This document shows positions 16,438 to 23,827 of a stretch of 36,610 bases of DNA, piece after piece. The position numbers and the translations under genes were made by a program. The notes beneath the pieces are model-generated. The model did not search any database, was not told the DNA's origin, and was given only the letters and a program-made list of their open reading frames with translations. Within the stretch, counting starts at the first letter, position 1. Every line of letters starts with the position of its first letter. This DNA is from CAZEFK01 sp964511405 (GTDB taxonomy: Bacteria > Pseudomonadota > Alphaproteobacteria > Elsterales > Elsteraceae): positions 1 to 36,610 of the forward strand of contig CAZEFK010000051.1 of the NCBI GenBank assembly GCA_964511405.1, in the 5' to 3' direction.

Positions 16438-17430
16438 TTAGTCCGACGGCAGCGCCAGCGGGGCGCCGCCGATCGCGAGCGCGGCGCCCAGCGCACCGAT
16501 CAGCAGCAGCAGGCAGGCGACCACGAACAGCGCCAGGGCCCGCCCGATATCGCCGGCGGTCGCCCGCGCCCGGCCGCTGCCGATCCAGGGATCGTTGACC
16601 ACCTCCGGCCCGTAGCGGCGCGGACCGGCCAGCGCCAGGTCGAGCGCGCCGGCCATCGCGGCCTCCGGCCAGCCGGCATTGACCGAGCGGTGCTTGTGGG
16701 CGTCGCGGACCATGGCGCCGACCGCGGCGACCGGCCGGCCACCCGGGACCGCAACCGCCGCCACCGCGATCAGCAGGCCGGCCAGGCGCGCCGACACCAG
16801 GTTGGCGAGGTCGTCCAGCCGCGCCGCAGCCTTGCCGAACATCCAGTACCGCTCGGAGCGATGGCCGATCATGCTGTCGCAGGTATTGAGCGCCTTGTAG
16901 CCCAGGATTCCGGCCGGCCCCGCCACCAGGTACCAGAAGGCCGGTGCCACCACGCCGTCGGAGAAGTTCTCGGCCAGGCTCTCGATCGCCGCCCGAGCGA
17001 CGCCGTGCGCGTCCAGGCTCTCGGGATCGCGCCCGACGATCCGGGACACCGCGGCGCGGCCTTCGGCCAACCCCTGGTCGAGACCACGGCGGACGCGCCT
17101 GACATGGTCGAACAGGTCGCGCTGGGCCAGCAAGATGGCGACCAGAACGACTTCGATCGCCGCCCCCCAATCCACCGAGCGCGTGCGCGCGCCGATCGCC
17201 CAGCCCACCGCCGCCGCCAGCCCGACCGCCAGCAGGACCGTCGCGAAGCCGCGCGCCAGCCGCACCCGCGGCGTGCGCTCCGGGCCATTGAGGCGCCGCT
17301 CCAGCCCGGCGATCAGGCGGCCGATCACGACCACCGGATGCGGCAGCCGGCGCCACAGCCAGGGCGGGTCGCCGACCAGCCAGTCGAGCAGCAGGGCGGC
17401 GGCGAGGATCAGGCTTCGTTCCAGGATCAT
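16438..17430 (-). CDS. cobD: adenosylcobinamide-phosphate synthase CobD/CbiB
   Basis: This inner-membrane enzyme attaches (R)-1-amino-2-propanol or its phosphate to adenosylcobyric acid. The 330 residues contain LLLDWLVGDPPWLW, PHPVVVIGRLIAGLE, IESLAENFSDGVVAPAFWYL and ALNTCDSMIGHRSERY, all CbiB/CobD landmarks, with several hydrophobic membrane segments. The ATG at 17428-17430 has AAGG about 10 nt upstream and gives the usual N terminus (MILERSLILAAALLLDWL); a TTG at 17466 is an unlikely alternative. It is encoded opposite to cobQ and diverges from cbiX across only 53 bp. In Salmonella nomenclature CobD is a decarboxylase; the enzyme meant here is CbiB. Confidence 0.94.
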   Translation of the reverse strand: MILERSLILAAALLLDWLVGDPPWLWRRLPHPVVVIGRLIAGLERRLNGPERTPRVRLARGFATVLLAVGLAAAVGWAIGARTRSVDWGAAIEVVLVAILLAQRDLFDHVRRVRRGLDQGLAEGRAAVSRIVGRDPESLDAHGVARAAIESLAENFSDGVVAPAFWYLVAGPAGILGYKALNTCDSMIGHRSERYWMFGKAAARLDDLANLVSARLAGLLIAVAAVAVPGGRPVAAVGAMVRDAHKHRSVNAGWPEAAMAGALDLALAGPRRYGPEVVNDPWIGSGRARATAGDIGRALALFVVACLLLLIGALGAALAIGGAPLALPSD

Positions 17431-17483
17431 CGGCGCGACCTTGGCCGGTCGCGCTGGCCGAATCAATCGAGAGGGGTCCCGCT
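17431..17483. promoter_or_regulatory. short divergent cobD/cbiX start region
   Basis: Only 53 bp separate the divergent cobD and cbiX starts, so any two promoters here must overlap one another or the coding regions. GAGAGGGG at about 17469-17476 is the cbiX ribosome-binding site. No riboswitch boxes or clear -35/-10 pair are visible. Confidence 0.4.
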
Positions 17484-18515
17484 ATGCATGACGTACCACT
17501 GAACGGCAACTCGGGAGGCCCCCCGGTCCTGGTCTGCGGCCACGGCAGCCGCGACCCGGAGGCCGTCGATGAGTTCCTGCGGCTGGCGGCAGGGCTCAGG
17601 CAGCACCTGCCCGGACGCACGGTCGAGAGCGGCTTCCTGGAGTTCGCCAAGCCGACCATTCGCGACGGGCTGGACACCCTGGCGGCCGCGGGCGCGCGCC
17701 ACATCCTGGCGTTGCCCGGCATGCTGTTCGCAGCCGGCCACGTCAAGAACGACATCCCCTGGGAGCTGAACAGCTTCATGGCCGACCGGCCGGACGTCCG
17801 GGTCGAGTGCGGACGCGACCTGGCGATCGATCCCAAGCTGCTGCGCGCCGCCGCCGACCGCATCGTGGCGGCGCTGGCGCAGGCGCCGGCCGAGGTCGAG
17901 CGCAGCGATACGCTGCTGCTGGTGGTCGGGCGCGGCACCAACGATCCCGACGCCAACTCCAACATCGCCAAGATCGCGCGCATGCTGTGGGAGGGCCTGG
18001 GCTTCGGCTGGGCCGAGACGGCCTTCAGCGGCGTCGCCCACCCGCGCGTGACGGCGGGGCTGGAGCGCGCGGCGCGCCTGGGCTTCCGGCGGATCGTGGT
18101 GTTCCCGTACTTCCTGTTCACCGGCGTGCTGGTGAAGCGGATCTATGCCGAAGCCGACGCCGTCGCCGACGCCCATCCCGAGGTCGAGATCCTGAAGGCC
18201 GGCTATCTCAGCGACCACCCGCTGGTGCTCGAAGCCCTGATCGATCGGCTGGCGGAGATCGGCCGCGGCGAGAACGCCATGAACTGTCAGCTGTGCAAGT
18301 ACCGCGAACAGGTGGTGGGCTACGAGGCCGCGGTCGGCAGCCCCCAGGCCGGCCATCATCACCATGTCCGCGGCATCGGCACCGACGCCGACCACCATCA
18401 CGATCACGACCACGACCACGACCACGACCACGGGCATGACCATGACCACGGGCATGACCATGACCACGGGCATGACCATGACCACGGGCACCATCATCAC
18501 GCGCACGAGCCCTAG
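17484..18515 (+). CDS. cbiX: sirohydrochlorin cobaltochelatase CbiX, long form with MxCxxC motif and histidine-rich tail
   Basis: CbiX inserts Co2+ into sirohydrochlorin, the early-cobalt entry to the corrin ring, without ATP. The 343-residue protein has two related halves: the first starts VLVCGHGSRDPEA (18-30) with the metal-binding His and has GMLFAAGHVKNDIP; the second has LLLVVGRGTNDPDAN and FPYFLFTGVLVKRIY. After these comes MNCQLCKYREQVVGYE with the MxCxxC motif (266-271) that in Bacillus megaterium CbiX binds a 4Fe-4S cluster. From about 291 the tail is dominated by His and Asp with repeated DHDHGH units, a probable cobalt or nickel store. The next gene starts at the base after its stop. 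Confidence 0.93.
   Translation: MHDVPLNGNSGGPPVLVCGHGSRDPEAVDEFLRLAAGLRQHLPGRTVESGFLEFAKPTIRDGLDTLAAAGARHILALPGMLFAAGHVKNDIPWELNSFMADRPDVRVECGRDLAIDPKLLRAAADRIVAALAQAPAEVERSDTLLLVVGRGTNDPDANSNIAKIARMLWEGLGFGWAETAFSGVAHPRVTAGLERAARLGFRRIVVFPYFLFTGVLVKRIYAEADAVADAHPEVEILKAGYLSDHPLVLEALIDRLAEIGRGENAMNCQLCKYREQVVGYEAAVGSPQAGHHHHVRGIGTDADHHHDHDHDHDHDHGHDHDHGHDHDHGHDHDHGHHHHAHEP
18432..18485 (+). repeat. three tandem 18-bp repeats coding for the CbiX His/Asp tail
   Basis: The unit GGGCATGACCATGACCAC occurs three times in a row without change (18432-18449, 18450-18467, 18468-18485), followed by a partial GGGCAC. It follows a run of CACGAC hexamers from about 18402. Each unit encodes Gly-His-Asp-His-Asp-His. 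Perfect identity at the DNA level suggests recent slippage expansion, so the tail length may vary between strains. Confidence 0.95.
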
Positions 18516-20030
18516 GTGCTGTTCGACGCCTACATGATGGTGGACTGGAGCGCGGCGGGCGTGCCGCGCACCGGGCGGGACAGCATTTGGGTCCATGTCC
18601 TGGATGCGCGCGGCGACCGGCTGGCTCTGGACAACCCGGCAACCCGCACCCATGCGACTGATCTGATCGCCGACTGGGCGAAGCGGCTGGCCGCGCGCGG
18701 CCGGCGGCTGCTGGTCGGCTTCGACTTCCCGTTCGGCTATCCGGCCGGGCTGGCCGCCTGCCTCGGGACCGACGGCTGGCGCGCGGTGTGGGATCACCTG
18801 ACGCGCGAGCTCGACGACCGCGACGACAACGCCAACGACCGCTTCCGCTTGGCCGCGGACCTCAACCGGCGGCTGTCCGATGGCCCGGCGCCGTTCTGGG
18901 GCTGCCCCGAGGCGGCGGCGGGCCCCTACCTCGCGAGCCGCCGCGCCGCCGCCGGCTGCGGCCTGCCCGCGCGGCGCGTGGTCGAACGCCGCGTCCCGTC
19001 GGCCTCGCCGACGTGGAAGCTCTATACGACCGGCAGCGTCGGCAGCCAGATGATCACCGGCATCCCGCGGGTGGCGGCGCTGCGCCGCGATCCCGAGCTG
19101 GCGCCAGTCACCCGGATCTGGCCCTTCGAGACGGGCCTCGCCGCGCCGGCGCGCGGCGTCGGCGTGGTGCTGGCCGAGATCTACCCATCGCTGGTGCCAC
19201 CCGCCCGGCTGCCGGGCTTCCCCAAGGATGCCGGCCAGGTGGTGGCGATCGCCGAGCATTTCCGCGGCCTCGACCAGACCGGCCGGCTGGCGGCGGCCAT
19301 GGCCGGCCCCAGCGACTTGGCCGCCGACGAGCGCCGGCTGGTCGAGACCGAGGAGGCCTGGATCCTGGGCGTCGGCGACCCCGAGCCGGCGCCCGAGCCG
19401 CCGCCGACCGACGCCGCCCAGATCTACCGTGTCAGCTTCGCCCGCGTGCGCGCGGCGACCGCGCTCGGCCATCTGCCGGGCGAGCTGCATCCCCTGGCGC
19501 TGCGCCTGGTGCACACCACGGCCGACCCGGCCATCGTCGAGGAGCTGGCCGCCGCCCCGGGCGCCGTCGCCGCCGCCCGCGCCGCGCTGGCATCGGGCGC
19601 GCCCATCCTCTGCGATGCCGAGATGGTGGCCGCCGGCATCACCCGACGGTTCCTGACGGCAGACAATCCGGTGCTGTGCCCGCTCAACGATCCGGCGGTG
19701 CCCGGACTCGCCGAACGCCTGGGCCTGACCCGGTCGGCCGCCGCGGTCGAGCTGTGGCGGCCGCACCTGGCCGGTGCCGTGGTGGCGGTCGGCAATGCCC
19801 CGACGGCGCTCGCCCGGCTGCTCGAGCTGATCGCCCGCGGTGCGCCGCGGCCGGCCGCGATCCTGGGGTTCGCGGTCGGGTTCGTGGGCGCAACCGAGGC
19901 CAAGGCGGCGCTGATGGCGCAACGCCGGGTGCCGTGGATCGCCCTCGGCGGCCGGCGCGGCGGCAGCGCCCTGGCGGCGGCGGCGGTCAACGCCCTGGCC
20001 CGCGGCGAGCCCGAGGACGTGGCGCCGTGA
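18516..20030 (+). CDS. cobH: two-domain protein: RNase H-like (DUF429-type) domain fused to precorrin-8X methylmutase CobH
   Basis: This 504-residue protein is more than twice the usual CobH length. The C-terminal part (about 295-504) is CobH, which shifts a methyl group from C11 to C12 of precorrin-8X to give hydrogenobyrinic acid: LRLVHTTADPAIVEEL with the probable catalytic His (about 333), ILCDAEMVAAGI, AVVAVGNAPTALARLLELI and ILGFAVGFVGATEAKAAL. The N-terminal part (1 to about 285) has VDWSA (9-13), GFDFPFGYP (about 68-76), PFWGCPEAAAGPY, GSVGSQMITGIP, WPFETG and VVLAEIYPSLV. These resemble RNase H-fold DUF429-like proteins of unknown role in alphaproteobacteria. The start is GTG at 18516, immediately after the cbiX stop; FDAY before VDWSA supports it over ATG 18534. 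Its stop overlaps cobL (GTGA). Confidence 0.88.
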   Translation: MLFDAYMMVDWSAAGVPRTGRDSIWVHVLDARGDRLALDNPATRTHATDLIADWAKRLAARGRRLLVGFDFPFGYPAGLAACLGTDGWRAVWDHLTRELDDRDDNANDRFRLAADLNRRLSDGPAPFWGCPEAAAGPYLASRRAAAGCGLPARRVVERRVPSASPTWKLYTTGSVGSQMITGIPRVAALRRDPELAPVTRIWPFETGLAAPARGVGVVLAEIYPSLVPPARLPGFPKDAGQVVAIAEHFRGLDQTGRLAAAMAGPSDLAADERRLVETEEAWILGVGDPEPAPEPPPTDAAQIYRVSFARVRAATALGHLPGELHPLALRLVHTTADPAIVEELAAAPGAVAAARAALASGAPILCDAEMVAAGITRRFLTADNPVLCPLNDPAVPGLAERLGLTRSAAAVELWRPHLAGAVVAVGNAPTALARLLELIARGAPRPAAILGFAVGFVGATEAKAALMAQRRVPWIALGGRRGGSALAAAAVNALARGEPEDVAP

Positions 20031-21232
20031 CCGCCTGGCTGCATGTGGTCGGCCTCGGCGAGGACGGGCTGGACGGGCTCGGGCCCGAGGCGCGCGCCCG
20101 CATCGCCGCGGCCGAGGTGCTGGTCGGCAGCGCGCGCCACCACGCCCTGGTGCCCGACAGCCGCGCCGAGCGGCTGACCTGGGCCACTCCGCTCAGCCGC
20201 ACCATCGCCGATATCCTGGCGTGCCGCGGCCGCCCGGTGGTGGTGCTGGCGACCGGGGACCCGCTCTGGTACGGCATCGGCGTCACCCTGCAGCGCCATC
20301 TCGACGCCGGCGAACTCGCGGTCCTGCCGGCAGTCGGCGCCTTCTCGCTGGCCGCGGCCCGCCTGGGCTGGCCGCTCGCCGAGACGCTGTGCCTGACCCT
20401 GCATGGCCGGCCGCTGGCGCAGCTCGCGCGGTATGCGGCGCCCGGGCAGCGCCTGCTGCTGCTGAGCCATGACGGCACGACGCCGGCGCATGTCGCGGCC
20501 CGGTTGGCCGGCCTGGGCTACGGGCCGAGTCCGATGACGGTGTTCGAGCATCTGGGCGGCCCGCTGGAGCGGCGGCTGGACGGCACCGCGGCCGCCTGGC
20601 CGCACGGCGCGGCCGCGGCCCTCAACACCATCGCGGTCGACTGCCGGCCGGCGTCGGGTGCCCGGCCGTTGCCGGCCATCCCCGGCCTGCCCGACGATGC
20701 GTTCCACCATGACGGCCAGCTGACCAAATCCCTGGTCCGCGCCGCCGCCCTGGCGCGCCTGGCACCGCTGCCCGGCCAGCGCCTGTGGGACGTGGGCGCC
20801 GGCGCCGGCTCGGTCGCCATCGAATGGCTGCGGGCGGCGGCGCGCACCGCGGCGATCGCCGTCGAGCGCCGCGCCGAGCGGATCGCCATGATCCAAGCCA
20901 ACGCCGAAGCCTTGGGCGTGCCGGAGCTGACCGTCGTGGCCGGCGCCGCGCCCGCGGCGCTCGCGGGCTTGCCGCCGCCGGACGCCGTGTTCGTGGGCGG
21001 CGGCCTCACCGAACCAGGACTGATCGAGGCCTGCTGGGCGGCGCTGCCGGCCGGCGGCCGCCTGGTCGCCCATGCCGTGACCGTCGAGGGCGAGGCAACG
21101 CTGGCCGCCGCCCTCGGGCGCTGGGGCGGCGGCCTCACGCGCCTGGCCCTCACCGAAGCCCGCCCGCTCGGCCGCCGCCTGGCCTGGCGGCCGGCGCTGC
21201 CGGTAACCCAATGGACAATCGTGAAATCATGA
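20027..21232 (+). CDS. cobL: precorrin-6Y C5,15-methyltransferase (decarboxylating) CobL (CbiE-CbiT fusion)
   Basis: CobL methylates C5 and C15 of the ring and decarboxylates the acetate at C12. The 401 residues hold the CbiE tetrapyrrole methylase domain first (WLHVVGLGEDGLDGL, VVVLATGDPLWYGIG, VLPAVGAFSLAAARLG) and the CbiT domain after about 220 (FHHDGQLTKSLVRAAALARL, then the AdoMet-binding loop LWDVGAGAGSVAIEW and AVFVGGGLTEPGLI). The start is GTG at 20027, overlapping the cobH stop by 4 nt; its own stop overlaps the cobI ATG. This is the standard fused form of the aerobic pathway. Confidence 0.95.
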   Translation: MTAWLHVVGLGEDGLDGLGPEARARIAAAEVLVGSARHHALVPDSRAERLTWATPLSRTIADILACRGRPVVVLATGDPLWYGIGVTLQRHLDAGELAVLPAVGAFSLAAARLGWPLAETLCLTLHGRPLAQLARYAAPGQRLLLLSHDGTTPAHVAARLAGLGYGPSPMTVFEHLGGPLERRLDGTAAAWPHGAAAALNTIAVDCRPASGARPLPAIPGLPDDAFHHDGQLTKSLVRAAALARLAPLPGQRLWDVGAGAGSVAIEWLRAAARTAAIAVERRAERIAMIQANAEALGVPELTVVAGAAPAALAGLPPPDAVFVGGGLTEPGLIEACWAALPAGGRLVAHAVTVEGEATLAAALGRWGGGLTRLALTEARPLGRRLAWRPALPVTQWTIVKS

Positions 21233-21933
21233 CCGGAACCGCATGGGGGTTGGGCATCGGGCCCGGCGACCCCGAGCTCATTACCCTCAAGGCCCTCAAG
21301 CGCCTGCAGGCCTGCCCGGTGATCGCCTACCCGGCGCCGGCCGGCGGCGCCAGCCTGGCCCGCGCCATCGCGGCGCCCCACCTGACGGGCGGCCAGGCCG
21401 AGATCGAGATCGCCGTGCCGATGGCGGTCGACCGCCATCCGGCCCGCGCCGTCTACGACCAGGCCGCGGCCCGGATCGGTGCCGAGCTCGACGCCGGCCG
21501 CGACGTCGCGGTGCTGTGCCAGGGCGACCCGTTCTTCTACGGCTCGTTCATGTACCTGTTCGGCCGGCTGGCCGACCGCTATCCGGTGGAGATCGTGCCC
21601 GGCGTGTCGTCGCTGATGGCCTGCGCCGCGGTGCTCCGGACGCCGCTGACCGCCCGCAACGACGTCCTGACCATCCTGCCGGCGCCGTTGCCCGAGGCCG
21701 ACCTGGAAGCCCGGCTGGCCGCCACCGACGCCGCCGCGATCATCAAGCTCGGCCGCCACCTGGACAAGGTGCGGCGGATCCTGGCCCGGCTGGGCTTGGC
21801 CGACCGCGCCTGGTACATCGAACGCGCCGGCCTGCCCGACCAGGCCGTCCGGCCCTTGGCCGAGATCGCCGACGCGCCCTATTTCGCGATGGTGCTGGTG
21901 CACCGGCGCGGCAGCGCCCTGGCCGCGCCATGA
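21229..21933 (+). CDS. cobI: precorrin-2 C20-methyltransferase CobI
   Basis: CobI (CbiL) adds a methyl group at C20 of precorrin-2, or of cobalt-factor II if cobalt is already present. The 234 residues match the family length. Landmarks of the tetrapyrrole methylase fold are GLGIGPGDPELITLKALKRL at the N terminus, VAVLCQGDPFFYGSFMYLF, IVPGVSSLMACAA and AAIIKLGRHLDKVRRIL. The ATG at 21229 overlaps the cobL stop, and the cobI stop overlaps the next ATG (ATGA), so translation of these three genes is probably coupled. Sequence alone does not tell whether it uses the cobalt-free or cobalt-bound substrate. Confidence 0.94.
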   Translation: MTGTAWGLGIGPGDPELITLKALKRLQACPVIAYPAPAGGASLARAIAAPHLTGGQAEIEIAVPMAVDRHPARAVYDQAAARIGAELDAGRDVAVLCQGDPFFYGSFMYLFGRLADRYPVEIVPGVSSLMACAAVLRTPLTARNDVLTILPAPLPEADLEARLAATDAAAIIKLGRHLDKVRRILARLGLADRAWYIERAGLPDQAVRPLAEIADAPYFAMVLVHRRGSALAAP

Positions 21934-23723
21934 CCGGGACAGCGACCGAACCGGCGCTGATCTGCCTGACGCCTGCGGCGCTGGCGCTCGGCCGCCGGCT
22001 GCAGGCGGCGATCGGCGGCCGCGTGCATGCCACCGCCCGGGCCGGCGCCGGCGACATCGTGATCGCCGAGACGATACCGCACCTGCAGCAGCTGTTCCGC
22101 GCCGGCACTCCGATCGTCGGCCTGTGCGCGGCCGGCATCCTGGTCCGCGCGGTCGCCCCGGTGCTGGCCGACAAGCAGGCCGAGCCGCCGGTGGTGGCGG
22201 TCGCCGAGGACGGCAGCGCCGTGGTGCCGCTGCTGGGCGGCCATCGCGGCGCCAACGCCCTGGCCCGGGCGCTGGGCGCCGTGCTGGCGATCGTCCCTGC
22301 GATCACCACCGCGGGCGAGCTGCGCCTGGGCTTCGCGCTGGATGCGCCGCCGCCGGGCTGGCGGCTGTCGCAGCCCGAGCAAGCCAAGCCGCTGATGGCC
22401 GCGCTGCTGGCCGGGACACCCGTGGCGCTGGCCGCCGAGGTCGCGGTGGACTGGCCCGATCCCGCCGCCTTTACCCCCGGTGCCGCGCTGTCGGTGCCGG
22501 TCACCTGGCGGGCGGTCGACGGCTTTGCCCTGCACCCGCCGGTGCTGGCGGTCGGCGTCGGCTGCGAACGCGGCGCCGACCCGGCCGAGCTGACCGCCCT
22601 GGTCGACGGCGTGCTGGCCGAGCACGGCCTGGCGCCTGGCGCGGTCGCGCTGGTCGGGTCGATCGACCTCAAGGCCGACGAACCCGCGGTGCATGCCGTG
22701 GCCGAGCGTCTGGGCGCCCCGGCGCGGTTCTTCCCGGCCGCCCGACTGGCCGAGGAGGCGCCGCGCCTGGCCACGCCATCGGAGACCGTGCTGCGCGAGA
22801 CCGGCTGCCCGGGCGTGGCCGAAGGCGCCGCCCTGGCGGCCGTCGGGCCGGGCGGCCGGCTGCTGGTGCCCAAGCGGCGCGGCCGGCGCACCACCGTCGC
22901 GGTGGCGGTCGCGGCGCAGCCGATCGAGGCGGCCACGCTGGGCCGGCCGCAAGGGCGGCTGGACGTGGTCGGCATTGGCCCCGGCGATGCCGGCAGCCGC
23001 ACCGCCGACGCCGTAACGGCGCTGACCGCGGCCACCCGGATGGTCGGCTACGGCCTGTATCTGGACCTGGTGGCCGACCTGATCGGCGCGACGCCGCGGG
23101 TGGCCACGGCGCTGGGCCAAGAGACCGAGCGGGTCGATGCGGCGCTCGCGCTGGCGGCGGCCGGCGAGCGGGTGGCGCTGGTGTGCAGCGGCGATCCCGG
23201 TGTCTACGCCCTGGCCACCCTGGTCATGGAGCGCCTGGCCGGCACCGCCGACCCCGCCTGGCGCCGGGTCGCCGTCGGCATCGTGCCCGGCATCAGCGCC
23301 ATGCAGGCCGCCGCGGCCCGGCTGGGCGCACCGCTCGGCCACGACTTCGCGGCCATCTCGCTGAGCGACCTGCTGACGCCCTGGCCCGCGATCGAGCGCC
23401 GCCTGGCCGCGGCGGCCGATGGCGATTTCGTGGTTGCCCTGTACAACCCGCGGTCGGAGCGGCGCGGCTGGCAGCTGGGCCGGGCGCTCACGATCCTGGG
23501 CGCCCGCCGGCCTGCGGACACGCCCGTGGCACTTGGGCGCAATCTGGGCCGCGCCGACGAGACCGTCGAGATCGCGACCCTGGCCAGCCTCGACCCCACC
23601 CAGGTCGACATGCTGACCCTGGTCCTGATCGGCAGCTCGACCACCCGGGCGTTCGCGCATGGCGGCCGGACCCGGCTGTATACCCCGCGCGGCTATGCCG
23701 CAAAGGCCAGCGCGCCGTCTTAA
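21930..23723 (+). CDS. cobJ: fusion of CbiG (cobalt-precorrin-5A hydrolase) and precorrin-3B C17-methyltransferase CobJ
   Basis: This 597-residue protein has two enzymes in one chain. Residues 1 to about 345 are CbiG: its N domain (VGLCAAGILVRAVAPVLADK, then VPLLGGHRGANALARAL), a middle section, and the CbiG C-terminal/CobE-like domain (VLAVGVGCERGADPAEL, GSIDLKADEPAV, ATPSETVLRETG). From about 347 comes CobJ (VVGIGPGDAGSRT, MVGYGLYLDLV, VCSGDPGVYALATLVME, IVPGISAMQAAAARLG, VVALYNPRS), which methylates C17 and contracts the ring. CbiG opens the ring-A lactone and releases a two-carbon fragment in the anaerobic route. The ATG at 21930 overlaps the cobI stop by 4 nt. It ends the cob string. Confidence 0.93.
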   Translation: MTGTATEPALICLTPAALALGRRLQAAIGGRVHATARAGAGDIVIAETIPHLQQLFRAGTPIVGLCAAGILVRAVAPVLADKQAEPPVVAVAEDGSAVVPLLGGHRGANALARALGAVLAIVPAITTAGELRLGFALDAPPPGWRLSQPEQAKPLMAALLAGTPVALAAEVAVDWPDPAAFTPGAALSVPVTWRAVDGFALHPPVLAVGVGCERGADPAELTALVDGVLAEHGLAPGAVALVGSIDLKADEPAVHAVAERLGAPARFFPAARLAEEAPRLATPSETVLRETGCPGVAEGAALAAVGPGGRLLVPKRRGRRTTVAVAVAAQPIEAATLGRPQGRLDVVGIGPGDAGSRTADAVTALTAATRMVGYGLYLDLVADLIGATPRVATALGQETERVDAALALAAAGERVALVCSGDPGVYALATLVMERLAGTADPAWRRVAVGIVPGISAMQAAAARLGAPLGHDFAAISLSDLLTPWPAIERRLAAAADGDFVVALYNPRSERRGWQLGRALTILGARRPADTPVALGRNLGRADETVEIATLASLDPTQVDMLTLVLIGSSTTRAFAHGGRTRLYTPRGYAAKASAPS

Positions 23724-23827
23724 GCCCACTCGCGCTGCACGAGAAGATTCTTTTCTTTACATCGCTGGGTTAGCTATGCGTCGATCACCGTGGGCTTGCC
23801 GCGCAGGCAGCCTGCGGAGAGACGCTG
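23724..23827. promoter_or_regulatory. intergenic region with a palindrome against the exporter ribosome-binding site
   Basis: This 104-bp gap follows the cob string. CGCAGGC at 23802-23808 and GCCTGCG at 23810-23816 form a perfect palindrome around one base; its end touches the GGAGAG ribosome-binding site (23816-23821) of the next gene. AAGCCCAC (23722-23729) and GTGGGCTT (23790-23797) form a wider inverted pair. The AT-rich stretch near 23740-23762 could hold a promoter. No T-tailed terminator is seen. Confidence 0.4.

Noticed and set aside
14906..18121. A very long open frame on the minus strand across cobQ, cobD and cbiX
   Set aside because: It has no recognisable family, reads as low-complexity Arg/Ala/Gly, and lies over genes with clear family motifs; GC-rich codon usage leaves antisense frames open by default.
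18402..18485. Possible CRISPR array or satellite
   Set aside because: The units are contiguous without spacers and encode the His-rich tail of CbiX in frame.
17463..19922. A minus-strand frame opposite cbiX and cobH with Val/Met repeats resembling membrane helices
   Set aside because: The Val/Met runs are only the complement of the CbiX His/Asp repeats; there is no start signal or family match.
21879..23729. A 616-codon minus-strand frame opposite the CbiG-CobJ gene
   Set aside because: Arg/Gln/Gly-rich with no motif; the plus-strand fusion gene explains the region fully.
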